In this document: positions 36,759 through 47,354 of the stretch, in pieces
Layout: every line of letters begins with the position of its first letter
Position numbering within the stretch: position 1 is the first letter of the stretch
Assembly: GCF_002563775.1 (NCBI RefSeq)
Contig: NZ_PDJO01000001.1
Span: 1,002,001 to 1,066,000, forward strand
Direction: 5' to 3'
Length of the DNA: 64,000 nucleotides
Source of the DNA: Thioclava sp. ES.031
GTDB taxonomy: Bacteria > Pseudomonadota > Alphaproteobacteria > Rhodobacterales > Rhodobacteraceae
Made by a program: the position numbers and the translations under genes
Notes under the pieces: model-generated
Told to the model about the DNA's origin: nothing
What the model saw: the letters and a program-made list of their open reading frames with translations, nothing else
Database searches by the model: none

Positions 36759-37211
36759 TCAGCGGCCCATTGAACGGTTGGTTAAACGCTGGGCGCGCGT
36801 GGTGGCGGGGTCGCGCGGCGCGCAGAGGCTCTCGCGACGGATACAGGGGTGGAACGGGACATGATGTAGGGTCCTTTCCTTCGCGCGCGGGGCCATCACG
36901 GTTCCTTTGAAACCGGCACCTGTCGTCCCGGGCATATTGCCTTCTGGGTCAGTGATGTAGGTGCTGATGTCGGGACTTCCATGCAGGGCAGGGATGCGCG
37001 CGGACTGCATTGCGGCCGATGAGCGGATGGCCGCGACCGGAACGAGGCCGCCAGGGGCGGAATTTCCGGTGCGTTCGGAGGCGAGCCATGCATCGCTCGC
37101 GACGCGCTCAGCCGCAGAAAAAGACCGGCCCCCGTCGCTGCTTTCAAGCAGGGCGCATGCGACCGTCCCCGAAACGGGGAGGGAGGCGCGCCGTGCGATC
37201 CGCAGCGACAT
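36759..37211 (-). CDS. Doubtful small ORF between sucD and sucA
   Basis: This is a 150-codon frame in the 573-bp sucD-sucA spacer. An AAAGGA lies eight bases before its ATG, so translation is possible. The protein (MSLRIARRASLPVSGTV...) has no domain, membrane helix or motif I recognise, and its codon use is less regular than that of adjacent suc genes. It may be spurious, with the spacer acting as an mRNA leader for sucA. No other frame in the spacer looks better. Confidence 0.3.
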   Translation of the reverse strand: MSLRIARRASLPVSGTVACALLESSDGGRSFSAAERVASDAWLASERTGNSAPGGLVPVAAIRSSAAMQSARIPALHGSPDISTYITDPEGNMPGTTGAGFKGTVMAPRAKERTLHHVPFHPCIRRESLCAPRDPATTRAQRLTNRSMGR

Positions 37212-37280
37212 GGGTCCGGTCCTTTCCTTGGTCGGGATGCAGGGCCGCGTGCGCCGCGACCCTGCCAGTTTCGAGAGAGC

Positions 37281-38168
37281 TTATTCGCCCTTGATCGCTT
37301 TCATCACCGCTTCGCCCAGCGTAGCGGGGCTGTCAGCGACGACGATACCGGCCGACTTCATGGCCTCGATCTTGGATTCCGCATCACCTTTGCCGCCCGC
37401 GACGATCGCGCCGGCGTGGCCCATGCGGCGGCCGGGAGGGGCCGTGCGGCCAGCGATGAAGCCAGCGGTCGGCTTCCAGCGGCCTTTTTTCTTCTGCTCG
37501 GCGAGGAATTCCGCGGCTTCTTCTTCCGCCGAACCACCGATCTCACCGATCATGATGATCGATTCCGTCTCCGGATCGTCGAGGAACATATCGAGCACGT
37601 CGATATGCTCGGTGCCCTTGATCGGGTCACCGCCGATGCCGACGGCCGAGGACTGGCCCAGACCCATATCGGTGGTCTGCTTGACCGCCTCATAGGTCAG
37701 CGTGCCCGAGCGCGACACGACGCCGACCGAGCCACGCTTGTGGATGTGGCCGGGCATGATGCCGATCTTGCAGGCGTCGGGCGTGATGACACCGGGGCAG
37801 TTCGGGCCGATCAGACGCGACTTGGAGTCGATCAGCGCGCGCTTGACCTTCATCATGTCGAGGACCGGGATGCCTTCGGTGATGCAGACGATCAGCTCCA
37901 TTTCCGCGTCAATCGCTTCGAGGATCGAGTCAGCCGCGAAGGGCGGCGGAACGTAGATCACCGAGGCATTTGCTTCGGTCTTGGCTTTCGCCTCGTGGAC
38001 CGAGTTGAAGACCGGCAGGCCGAGATGCTCTTGGCCGCCTTTGCCGGGGGTCACGCCGCCGACCATCTTGGTGCCGTACGCGATTGCCTGCTCGGAGTGG
38101 AAGGTGCCCTGCGAGCCGGTGAAGCCCTGGCAGATGACCTTGGTGTTTTCGTTGACGAGAACTGCCAT
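37281..38168 (-). CDS. sucD: Succinyl-CoA synthetase alpha subunit
   Basis: The 295-residue alpha subunit interconverts succinyl-CoA and succinate with phosphorylation of ADP or GDP. The CoA-binding N-terminal part contains [19 protein letters not shown], and the phosphorylated His lies in [22 protein letters not shown] near residue 245. It follows sucC with a 5-bp gap and is translationally close to it. Confidence 0.97.
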   Translation of the reverse strand: MAVLVNENTKVICQGFTGSQGTFHSEQAIAYGTKMVGGVTPGKGGQEHLGLPVFNSVHEAKAKTEANASVIYVPPPFAADSILEAIDAEMELIVCITEGIPVLDMMKVKRALIDSKSRLIGPNCPGVITPDACKIGIMPGHIHKRGSVGVVSRSGTLTYEAVKQTTDMGLGQSSAVGIGGDPIKGTEHIDVLDMFLDDPETESIIMIGEIGGSAEEEAAEFLAEQKKKGRWKPTAGFIAGRTAPPGRRMGHAGAIVAGGKGDAESKIEAMKSAGIVVADSPATLGEAVMKAIKGE

Positions 38169-38173
38169 GATTC

Positions 38174-39367
38174 TTAGCCTTTCACCGCTTTGACGATTTT
38201 TTCTGCGCCATCCGACAGGTTGTCGGCGGCGATGACGTTCAGGCCGGAATTCGCGATGATTTCCTTGCCTTTTTCGACGTTGGTGCCCTCGAGACGGACG
38301 ACCAGCGGCACTTCGAGGCCGACTTCCTTCACCGCAGCGATCACGCCTTCGGCGATGATGTCGCAGCGCATGATGCCGCCGAAGATGTTCACGAGGATCC
38401 CTTTGACGTTCTTGTCCGAGGTGATGATCTTGAACGCTTCGGTCACTTTCTCTTTCGTGGCGCCACCGCCAACGTCGAGGAAGTTCGCGGGCTCGGCGCC
38501 GTAGAGCTTGATGATGTCCATCGTGGCCATTGCGAGGCCAGCGCCGTTCACCATGCAGCCGATCTCACCGTCGAGCGCGATGTAGTTGAGGTCGTATTTC
38601 GACGCTTCGAGCTCTTTGCTGTCTTCTTCGGTCTCGTCGCGCAGCGCGGCGATGTCCGAGTGACGGTAGACGGCGTTGCCGTCGAAGCCGAGCTTGGCGT
38701 CGAGAACCTTCAGGTTGCCGTCGGTCATGACGATCAGCGGGTTGATCTCGAGCATCTCCATGTCCTTCTCGACGAAGGCTTGGTAGAGCTTGCCGAGAAG
38801 ACCGACCATCTGCTTCACCTGCGGGCCTTCGAGGCCGAGCGAGAAGGCGACGCGGCGGCCGTGGAACGGCTGGTAGCCGGTGGCCGGGTCGATCGAGAAG
38901 CTGAGGATTTTCTCGGGCGTGTTCGCCGCGACTTCCTCGATGTCCATGCCACCTTCGGTCGAGGAGACGATCGAGACGCGCGAGGTCACGCGGTCGACGA
39001 GCAGCGCGAGATACAGTTCGCGCTCGATGTCGGAGCCGTCTTCGATGTAGATGCGGTTGACCTGCTTGCCCGCCGGGCCGGTCTGGTGCGTCACGAGCGT
39101 CTTGCCGAGCATCTGCTTGGCGAGCGTTTCAGCCTCTTCGACCGATTTGGCGAGGCGGACACCGCCCTTTTCGCCGGCTTCGGCTTCCTTGAAGTGGCCC
39201 TTGCCGCGACCGCCGGCGTGGATCTGCGCCTTGACGACCCAGAGCGGACCATCGAGTTCGCTGGCTGCGGTCTTCGCTTCTTCGGCCTTGAGGACGACAC
39301 GGCCGTCCGAGACCGGTGCGCCATAGCTCTTGAGAAGCTGTTTGGCCTGATATTCGTGGATATTCAT
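38174..39367 (-). CDS. sucC: Succinyl-CoA synthetase beta subunit
   Basis: The 397-residue beta subunit contains the ATP-grasp nucleotide domain and the succinate site. It starts [19 protein letters not shown], and [14 protein letters not shown], the LEINPLIV metal-binding motif and [13 protein letters not shown] are canonical. ATG 39367 is fixed by this N terminus. It is the first gene of the sucCD-sucAB-lpd operon. Tandem GTGATCAC palindromes lie 111-140 bases upstream. Confidence 0.97.
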   Translation of the reverse strand: MNIHEYQAKQLLKSYGAPVSDGRVVLKAEEAKTAASELDGPLWVVKAQIHAGGRGKGHFKEAEAGEKGGVRLAKSVEEAETLAKQMLGKTLVTHQTGPAGKQVNRIYIEDGSDIERELYLALLVDRVTSRVSIVSSTEGGMDIEEVAANTPEKILSFSIDPATGYQPFHGRRVAFSLGLEGPQVKQMVGLLGKLYQAFVEKDMEMLEINPLIVMTDGNLKVLDAKLGFDGNAVYRHSDIAALRDETEEDSKELEASKYDLNYIALDGEIGCMVNGAGLAMATMDIIKLYGAEPANFLDVGGGATKEKVTEAFKIITSDKNVKGILVNIFGGIMRCDIIAEGVIAAVKEVGLEVPLVVRLEGTNVEKGKEIIANSGLNVIAADNLSDGAEKIVKAVKG

Positions 39368-39477
39368 CCTTGGATACCCCATGCTGGTGCGATTTGAGGG
39401 GGTTCTAGGCTGTTAAGCGGGGCGGACAAACCGAAATCGCGACATTCTGCCCCACTCGCCCGGAAAAAGCGACATAC

Positions 39478-39507
39478 GTGATCACAGCGCGGAAAGGTGT
39501 GATCACA
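39478..39507. promoter_or_regulatory. Tandem GTGATCAC palindromes upstream of sucC
   Basis: Two perfect palindromes, GTGATCAC at 39478-39485 and TGTGATCACA at 39498-39507 (core 39499-39506), start exactly 21 bp apart, two helical turns. They lie upstream of sucC. The same pair with the same spacing precedes sdhC. Confidence 0.75.
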
Positions 39508-39552
39508 AATCGGAAAATGCTGCGCTGTGGCATGGGAGCACTGGCACGACTC

Positions 39553-39564
39553 GGTCAATTGACC
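39553..39564. promoter_or_regulatory. GGTCAATTGACC palindrome
   Basis: A perfect 12-bp palindrome lies in the spacer between sucC and the divergent glycosyltransferase gene, 39 bp before the latter's start. Possible operator; single copy, no further support. Confidence 0.3.
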
Positions 39565-39602
39565 CTATCTGCGCGGAAGGCATCGGCAGGGATCGAATTT
39601 AG

Positions 39603-40667
39603 ATGACGCAAGGGCAAGATATGCCGCGCTGGGGCGTGGTGGCGACGGTGGACGAACCCGCAGCGCTGGTGGCCGCCTATGTCGCGCATCACCTGAGCAT
39701 CGGCGCGAGCGAGGTCCACGTCTTCTTCGACCGCCCGAACCCCGAAGCCGAGGCGCTGCTCGTCCCGGTCGAAGGGGCGTTCATTCACCATTCCGGCGAT
39801 GACGACTGGGCGCGAAGCTGGCGGAAGAAACGCCCCGCGCGCCATCAGGGCCGCCAGAAATACAACGCGACCCGTGCGCTGGCCGAAACGAAGCTCGATT
39901 GGCTGATCCATTGTGACGCGGATGAATTCGTGAGCCTCGCGCGCCCGCTCGAATGGGAGCTGGCGAAGACGGGGGAGCAGAAAGCGTGGCTGCGGCTGGA
40001 GGTCGATGAGCGCTGCTATCTCGACCGCACTCCGGGCCCGGATATTTTCGGCGGCGTGTTCCGGCGGCGTTGGGACGGGTTTCAGGACGACGGGCTGATG
40101 TTCTACGGCTTCCGGTCGCGCTTTCTGAAGAAGGGTCTCGCGGGTCATGTCGCCGGAAAACCTGTCGTGAGGGCAGGGCGCGGCTATGCGATCGGGGTGC
40201 ATTTCCCGCTGAAAGACTGGGACAGCAAGGAAAACGATCTGCCCTATCGGCCCAGCTATAACGGGCGGCTGATGCATTTCGACGGGCTGACGCCGTTGCA
40301 CTTCATCCTCAAGATGCTGCGCCGCGCGACGACCAAGGTGCAGGGCCAGCCCGTGCCCTATGTCGGGTCCCGCAAGGCGCAATTCGCCGCGGCCGCCGAA
40401 CGCGCCGCCGATCCCGCCGAGCTGAAAAAGCTGTGGTGGGAGGTGCAGGGGATGCGCGATTACGAGGCCGACGAGCTGGAAGCCCACGAGCTGCTGATCC
40501 GCCCCGAAGTGAAGATAGCCGCCGAGACCCGTGCGCTCTTCGGCGACAAGGTCGATCTTTCGCCCGCCGCCTTCGATCGCGCGCTGCTCCTCCATGAGGC
40601 CGAGCTGATCGCGCGGCTGCGCGAGGAATTCGGTTTCGACCCGGAGCCGCTCGTCAGTTCAGCGTGA
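39603..40667 (+). CDS. Glycosyltransferase family 2-like protein
   Basis: This 354-residue cytosolic protein resembles PF13704-type glycosyltransferases. The N terminus WGVVATVDEPAALVAAYVAHHLSIGASEVHVFFD is typical, and the metal-nucleotide DxD motif appears as HCDADEF near residue 102. No membrane helix is evident. The substrate is unknown; a role in cell-surface polysaccharide is inferred from family only. It is divergent from sucC, and its 3' end overlaps the end of the convergent secreted-protein gene by 14 bases. Confidence 0.85.
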   Translation: MTQGQDMPRWGVVATVDEPAALVAAYVAHHLSIGASEVHVFFDRPNPEAEALLVPVEGAFIHHSGDDDWARSWRKKRPARHQGRQKYNATRALAETKLDWLIHCDADEFVSLARPLEWELAKTGEQKAWLRLEVDERCYLDRTPGPDIFGGVFRRRWDGFQDDGLMFYGFRSRFLKKGLAGHVAGKPVVRAGRGYAIGVHFPLKDWDSKENDLPYRPSYNGRLMHFDGLTPLHFILKMLRRATTKVQGQPVPYVGSRKAQFAAAAERAADPAELKKLWWEVQGMRDYEADELEAHELLIRPEVKIAAETRALFGDKVDLSPAAFDRALLLHEAELIARLREEFGFDPEPLVSSA

Positions 40668-41916
40668 ACATCATCATGCCGGTCCGCCGCCCGACCAACC
40701 GCGAAAAGCGCGTCCAGTTCTCGGGCGTCAGCATCGGCGTGTCGGTGAAATAGGGATCGAGCGCCCAGCCCTGAACCACCCCGGTCAGGGGCAGCGGCGC
40801 GGGATTTTCCAGCCACGCTCCCAGATCGACCCCGACCGGCACGCGCCAGAAGGGGAAAGACTTCTCGCTCGTCAGGAGCGCCTCGCCATCGCTCAGCACG
40901 CCCCGCCACGTCTCGCCCAGGCCGTCGGGAAATTCGACGCCAAGCGCCTGATCCTGCGCGTCGCTCGGAATCCATTCCGCCTGATTGTCGGTCTCGGCCT
41001 CGGCCAGCTCCCAGAACTGGCGGTTCTGCGCGATCATCGCCAGCCAATGGTCACGTGCGGCACGGGTGCGCGTCGGATCGGGTTGCTGGTGGAGCATGTC
41101 GAGCACCGCCGCCGCCGGATCGATGAAGCTGAACATCATCATCCCGTCCATCGACGTGACTTGCCCGGTGCCCGTCGCCCTGTCGCGCGCTTCGACGAGT
41201 TTCGCATAGGTGTCCATCACGCGGGCGATGGCGGGCTCAGGGTCGAAGGCGAGGGTCAGCTCGCCCACGCCCGAGATCAGATGCGTATAGGCCGACAGCC
41301 AAGCCGCATCCGCATTGTCGAAGCGCACGATCCGCGAGGCGCCCGGGGCGGCCTCGGGGGAGCGGGGCATGAAAGCGCCGCGCAACAGCGTCACAGCGTC
41401 TTCGCCCCCGTCGTCACGCGCACCATTGCCATTCAGGTCAAACCAGAGATCGTTCAGATTGATCGCAAGACCGAACTCCGCTCCGTCGGCCAGCCCGTCG
41501 AGCGCGGTCTTGGCGCGATTCATGCCAGCGATCAGCGCTTCGCTTTGGCGCGTGACCGCATCGGCGGTGAAGGTTTCGCGCGGTGCGTCGCGCCCGCCGG
41601 GGACATTTCCGATAAATGGCATCAGCAAACGAGCGGCGCCCGCTTCCATTTGCCAACGCATCGTCGCTTCAAGACTTGCGAGGAATTCCAGCCCCCCGAG
41701 CGCGAAACGGTCCTTCGGGGCAAGCGCGTCCCGCGATTGCAGATCGGCCAGCACCGGCGCGATCCCCTCCGCCCCGATCTGCGCCGAGATCGGATCGGCG
41801 GCAGGCGCCTCGCTTCGTGCGATCTTGGCGGTCACCGGCCCGTCCTGCGCGTGTGCGCTAATCGGTGAAAACGCGAGAAGAACGGCAAGGCAAGGGGCGA
41901 GACGGGCGGAACACAT
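40654..41916 (-). CDS. Hypothetical secreted protein
   Basis: This 420-residue protein has a Sec signal peptide (CSARLAPCLAVLLAFSPISAHA, cleavage near residue 23). I recognise no catalytic motif. A segment NLNDLWFDLNGNGARDDGG near residues 160-178 resembles a calcium-binding DxNxDG-type loop. The remainder is rich in Trp and acidic residues. GGAGAG six bases before ATG 41916 supports this start. It sits between mdh and the glycosyltransferase gene. Function unknown. Confidence 0.75.
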   Translation of the reverse strand: MCSARLAPCLAVLLAFSPISAHAQDGPVTAKIARSEAPAADPISAQIGAEGIAPVLADLQSRDALAPKDRFALGGLEFLASLEATMRWQMEAGAARLLMPFIGNVPGGRDAPRETFTADAVTRQSEALIAGMNRAKTALDGLADGAEFGLAINLNDLWFDLNGNGARDDGGEDAVTLLRGAFMPRSPEAAPGASRIVRFDNADAAWLSAYTHLISGVGELTLAFDPEPAIARVMDTYAKLVEARDRATGTGQVTSMDGMMMFSFIDPAAAVLDMLHQQPDPTRTRAARDHWLAMIAQNRQFWELAEAETDNQAEWIPSDAQDQALGVEFPDGLGETWRGVLSDGEALLTSEKSFPFWRVPVGVDLGAWLENPAPLPLTGVVQGWALDPYFTDTPMLTPENWTRFSRLVGRRTGMMMFTLN

Positions 41917-41926
41917 GGCACTCTCC

Positions 41927-41958
41927 AAAACAAAGGGCGCGCCGAGAAAGGCGCGCCC
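41927..41958 (-). terminator. Terminator of mdh
   Basis: On the minus strand a nine-base stem GGGCGCGCC/GGCGCGCCC (plus-strand 41935-41943 and 41950-41958) with a six-base loop is followed by TTTGTTTT, just after the mdh stop. It overlaps the leader of the secreted-protein gene. Confidence 0.8.
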
Positions 41959-41985
41959 CAAGTTTGGATCAGTCGTGTCTTTCGA

Positions 41986-43926
<1,941 letters not shown>

Positions 43927-44259
43927 CTAGAGCGCCGCGTCCTTTTCCTTGAGCGTCCCGTCGAGTTCCTCGAACGCCTCGCCCGAGGCGATCAGGCAAC
44001 TCACACCATCCGCCGGGGTGACGATGATCGTCCAGTTGCCCGCCTCGGCTGCGAAGATCTCCAGCACGGAGTTGTTCGACGAGAGCGCCACCATGCGGCG
44101 GCTCTCGTGATATTTCGCTTCGAGATTGGCCACGATCTCGTCTCGCTTGCCACAGGCGCGCGACGGATCAGACGGGTCCCGCGTCTCTCCGTAAGAAGCC
44201 TGTGCGAAGCCGATCGCTACGGCCAGGCCGAGCGTTAGCACATAAGTTTTGTTCAGCAT
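43927..44259 (-). CDS. Small hypothetical periplasmic protein
   Basis: This 110-residue protein has a signal peptide (residues 1-24, ending GFAQASYG). The mature part contains two cysteines (CGKRDEIVANL and VSCLIASGEAF) that could form a disulfide. It resembles small secreted proteins common in Rhodobacteraceae, function unknown. GAGGGATC just before ATG 44259 is a strong ribosome binding site. It converges on the TauE/SafE gene. Confidence 0.7.
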   Translation of the reverse strand: MLNKTYVLTLGLAVAIGFAQASYGETRDPSDPSRACGKRDEIVANLEAKYHESRRMVALSSNNSVLEIFAAEAGNWTIIVTPADGVSCLIASGEAFEELDGTLKEKDAAL

Positions 44260-44435
44260 TTTGATCCCTCTGAAGTCATCATCAAAGAGTGACGGCGTAG
44301 CTGTCAAGAAAGCTTTACGTCGCGACCCCGTATCGCTGGGCGCTGTGATTTTTCTGCGTTGCGGCAAATCGGGGCTTGCCGATTCTGTCCCATTCGTGCG
44401 ATTTGGCGAAAGAAAATTGCGAGATGGAGAATCAA

Positions 44436-45296
44436 ATGGCCCGCCCGACCCGTTCCGTGCTCTACATTCCCGGCTCGAAAGAGCGTGCGCTGGAGAAGGC
44501 CACCGGGCTTGCCTGTGACGCGATCATCTTCGATCTCGAAGACGCCGTGGCGATCGACGAGAAGGCCAATGCGCGCGCGCTGCTCGCGAAGACGCTGACC
44601 GAGGCCGATTACGGTCCGCGCATGAAGATCGTGCGGATCAACGGGCTCGACACCGAATGGGGGCGCGAGGACGTGCTGGCCTTCGCCGACGCGATCCGCA
44701 ACGGCGCCAAGGTCGATGCGATCCTGATCCCGAAAGTCTCCACCCCCGCCGATCTTATCGCGGTAGCCGATCTCATTCAGGGCGTGCCGCTCTGGGCGAT
44801 GATGGAGACCGCGCTGGGGATGCTCAACGCGGGCGAGATCGCGGCCTATCCACGGCTCGAAGGCATGGTGATGGGCACCAACGACCTCGCGAAGGAGTTA
44901 GGCAGCCGTTTCCGCGCCGACCGTCTGCCGATGCTGCCGGGGCTGGGCCTGTGCCTGCTGGCCGCGAAAGCCCACGGCAAGATCATCGTCGACGGCGTCT
45001 ATAATGCCTTCAAGGATGACGAGGGGCTCAAACTCGAATGCGATCAGGGCCGCGACATGGGCTTCGACGGCAAGACGCTGATCCACCCGGCGCAGCTTGC
45101 GGTCTGTAATGCCGCCTTCGCGCCCTCGGAAGCCGAGATCGATCTCGCCCAGCGCCAGATCGCTGCCTTCGAGGAAGCCGAGAAGGCCGGGCAGGGGGTT
45201 GCGGTCGTGGATGGTAAGATCGTCGAGAATCTGCATATCGTCACCGCGCGGCAAGTCCTCGCCAAGGCGGAGGCGATTGCCGCGCTTGGCAGCTAA
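44436..45296 (+). CDS. mcl2: (3S)-malyl-CoA thioesterase / CitE-like lyase
   Basis: This 286-residue HpcH/HpaI-CitE TIM-barrel protein is Mg-dependent. It begins MARPTRSVLYIPGSKERALEKA, with FDLEDAVAIDEK carrying the metal/CoA residues, and METALGMLNAGEIA and GKTLIHPAQ further on. Length and N terminus fit Mcl2, which hydrolyses malyl-CoA to malate in the ethylmalonyl-CoA pathway; a citrate-lyase-beta-like role is the alternative. GGAGA before ATG 44436 decides the start over 44424. It opens a run with NnrU, DUF1737 and mch, as I recall for R. sphaeroides. Confidence 0.88.
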   Translation: MARPTRSVLYIPGSKERALEKATGLACDAIIFDLEDAVAIDEKANARALLAKTLTEADYGPRMKIVRINGLDTEWGREDVLAFADAIRNGAKVDAILIPKVSTPADLIAVADLIQGVPLWAMMETALGMLNAGEIAAYPRLEGMVMGTNDLAKELGSRFRADRLPMLPGLGLCLLAAKAHGKIIVDGVYNAFKDDEGLKLECDQGRDMGFDGKTLIHPAQLAVCNAAFAPSEAEIDLAQRQIAAFEEAEKAGQGVAVVDGKIVENLHIVTARQVLAKAEAIAALGS

Positions 45297-45308
45297 GAGG
45301 CAATCGCA

Positions 45309-45860
45309 ATGGCACTACTCATCCTCGGCGTCCTGATCTGGTCGCTCGCACATCTGGCAAAACGGATCTTTCCGGGCTTCCGGCGCGCGCTCAAAGGGGC
45401 CGAGCGTCCGATGGTCGCCGCTCTCGTCCTGATCAGCCTCGTTCTGATGTTCGTCGGCTGGCGCGCCGCCGATCCGGTCTTCTACCTCTGGACGCCGAAC
45501 GCGGCGCTCAAGGGGATCAACAACCTGCTGATGATCTTCGCGGTCTATCTGTTCGCGGTCTCGGGCATGAAGCTCTGGCTCAGCGGCAAGATCCGTCACC
45601 CGCAGCTGACCGGCGTGAAAACCTGGGCCTTGGCGCACCTGCTGGTCAATCCGACCCTGCCGGGGATCATCCTGTTCGGCGGTCTGCTGGCGTGGGCGGT
45701 GGTCGAGGTCATCCTGATCAACAAGGCGTCGAAGCCCGCCAAGGTCACGCCCGAGGTGAAGATGGGCAAGGAGATCGGCGGGATCGTCGGCACGCTGGTC
45801 CTCTACGGCCTGATCGCGGCGATCCACATCTGGTTCGGCCACAACCCGTTCGGAGCCTGA
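45309..45860 (+). CDS. NnrU family membrane protein
   Basis: This 183-residue integral membrane protein has about five hydrophobic helices and the NnrU-family features WSLAHLAKRIFP near the N terminus, HPQLTGVKTWALAHLLVN in the middle and a C-terminal IHIWFGHNPF. The family was named from nitric-oxide-response loci, but its function is unclear and no denitrification gene is nearby. It starts 12 bases after mcl2 and ends 1 base before the DUF1737 gene, so it is in the operon. Confidence 0.88.
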   Translation: MALLILGVLIWSLAHLAKRIFPGFRRALKGAERPMVAALVLISLVLMFVGWRAADPVFYLWTPNAALKGINNLLMIFAVYLFAVSGMKLWLSGKIRHPQLTGVKTWALAHLLVNPTLPGIILFGGLLAWAVVEVILINKASKPAKVTPEVKMGKEIGGIVGTLVLYGLIAAIHIWFGHNPFGA

Positions 45861-45861
45861 T

Positions 45862-46065
45862 ATGCAGATTTACCGCCTTCTGACCGAGGACGACACCTCG
45901 GCCTTTTGCCACAAGGTGAGCCTCGCGCTCTCGAAAGGCTGGGCGCTGCATGGCGATCCGCAATATGCCTTCGATCAGGCGAAGGGCGTGATGCGCTGTG
46001 CGCAGGCCGTGACCAAAGAGATCGAGGGGGAGTATCACCCCGACATGAAGCTGGGAGAGCAATGA
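45862..46065 (+). CDS. DUF1737 domain-containing small protein
   Basis: This 67-residue protein matches DUF1737 in length and pattern (MQIYRLLTEDDTSAFCHKVSLALSKGWALHGDPQY). Function is unknown. It lies between NnrU and mch genes, and its stop codon overlaps the mch start (ATGATG region), showing translational coupling. Confidence 0.85.
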   Translation: MQIYRLLTEDDTSAFCHKVSLALSKGWALHGDPQYAFDQAKGVMRCAQAVTKEIEGEYHPDMKLGEQ

Positions 46066-47099
46066 TGGGCAAGACCAATCCGGGCCGTTTCTTCGAGGAT
46101 TACAAGCTGGGCGACGTGATCCGTCACGCCGTCCCGCGCACCGTGGCGGAAGGGGAGCGCGCGCTCTATCACGCGCTCTATCCTGCGCGCCATGCGCTCT
46201 ATTCCTCGGACGAATTCGCGGCGGCCTGCGGATTGGAAGGCTCGCCGATCGACGATCTGATCGCCTTCCACGTGGTGTTCGGCAAGACCGTGCCGGATGT
46301 CTCGCTCAATGCGGTGGCCAATCTCGGCTATGCGGAAGGGCGCTGGCTGAAGCCGGTCTATCCGGGCGACACGCTGCGCTCGGAATCCGAAGTGATCGGG
46401 GTCAAGCAGAACTCAAACGGCAAGTCGGGCGTGGTCTATGTCCGCACCCGCGGGCTGAACCAGGTGGGCGAGACCGTGCTGGAATATGTCCGCTGGGTGA
46501 TGGTGCGCAAAGGCGATCTGGATGCGCCTGCGCCCGAGACCGTGCTGCCCGATCTGGCATCGGTCGTGGCGCCTGCGGATCTGGTGGTTCCCGATGGGCT
46601 GAGCTTCGACGACTACGATTTCGATCTGGCGGGCGAGCCGCATCGCTGGGGTGATTACGAGATCGGCGAGAAGATCGACCATGTGGACGGCGTCACCATC
46701 GAGGAAGCCGAGCACATGATCGCCACGCGCCTGTGGCAGAACACCGCCAAGGTGCATTTCGACGCGACCTTCCGCGAGGACGGCCAGCGCCTGATCTATG
46801 GCGGGCACGTGATCTCGATGGCGCGGGCGCTGTCGTTCAACGGCTTGGCTAACGCGCAGATGATCGTGGCGCTCAATGGCGGGGCGCATGCCAATCCCTG
46901 CTTCTCGGGCGATACGGTTAAGGCATGGTCGGAAGTGCTCGACAAGGCCGAGACCGGCGCGCCCGGCGTGGGCGCGATCCGTCTGCGTCTGGTCGCCGTG
47001 AAGCAGGGCGCGCCCGAGTTCGCCTATAAGGGAGAAGACGGCAAATACCTGCCCGAGGTCCTGCTCGATCTCGACTACTGGGCACTGATGCCGATCTGA
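46065..47099 (+). CDS. mch: Mesaconyl-C1-CoA hydratase (MaoC-like)
   Basis: This 344-residue double-hotdog hydratase converts between mesaconyl-C1-CoA and beta-methylmalyl-CoA in the ethylmalonyl-CoA pathway. It begins MGKTNPGRFFEDYKLGD, typical of Mch, with two MaoC-like halves (about 5-170 and 190-340). The second half contains YGGHVISMARALSFNGLANAQ. I place the start at ATG 46065, seven bases after GGAG; an ATG three bases earlier is equally in frame. The Mch-Mcl2 pairing supports an ethylmalonyl-CoA pathway in this organism. Confidence 0.9.
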   Translation: MGKTNPGRFFEDYKLGDVIRHAVPRTVAEGERALYHALYPARHALYSSDEFAAACGLEGSPIDDLIAFHVVFGKTVPDVSLNAVANLGYAEGRWLKPVYPGDTLRSESEVIGVKQNSNGKSGVVYVRTRGLNQVGETVLEYVRWVMVRKGDLDAPAPETVLPDLASVVAPADLVVPDGLSFDDYDFDLAGEPHRWGDYEIGEKIDHVDGVTIEEAEHMIATRLWQNTAKVHFDATFREDGQRLIYGGHVISMARALSFNGLANAQMIVALNGGAHANPCFSGDTVKAWSEVLDKAETGAPGVGAIRLRLVAVKQGAPEFAYKGEDGKYLPEVLLDLDYWALMPI

Positions 47100-47151
47100 A
47101 CTCGTCTCGAGAGACTCACTCGCGGGGGCAGGGCGCCCGCGAGCGTTAACA

Positions 47152-47182
47152 TGTGATCACGCACAGAATTTATGTGATCACA
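47152..47182. promoter_or_regulatory. Tandem TGTGATCAC palindromes upstream of sdhC
   Basis: TGTGATCAC at 47152-47160 and TGTGATCACA at 47173-47182 have identical GTGATCAC cores starting 21 bp apart (47153 and 47174). They lie about 175 bases before sdhC. Same motif and spacing as upstream of sucC. Confidence 0.75.
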
Positions 47183-47354
47183 AAGCGAATTTTTCGCCGT
47201 TCTTTATGCGCAAATGACAGGTTTTCAACCTTGCCCCCCGTGACTTGGGAGAATTTTGCGCTAGTAAAAGAGCCAATTCCGGCCAGCTCCGCGCCAGCGC
47301 GTGCCTCTTCCAGAGGCCGACGAGAGCGCCGAGCCCAGCGAAAAGGGACCGATC

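Noticed and set aside
33063-36773. A 1236-codon open frame on the plus strand opposite sucA and sucB
   Set aside because: It is antisense to two clearly homologous genes; high G+C in third codon positions keeps complementary frames free of stops. The translation is rich in Arg, His, Val and Asp with no domain.
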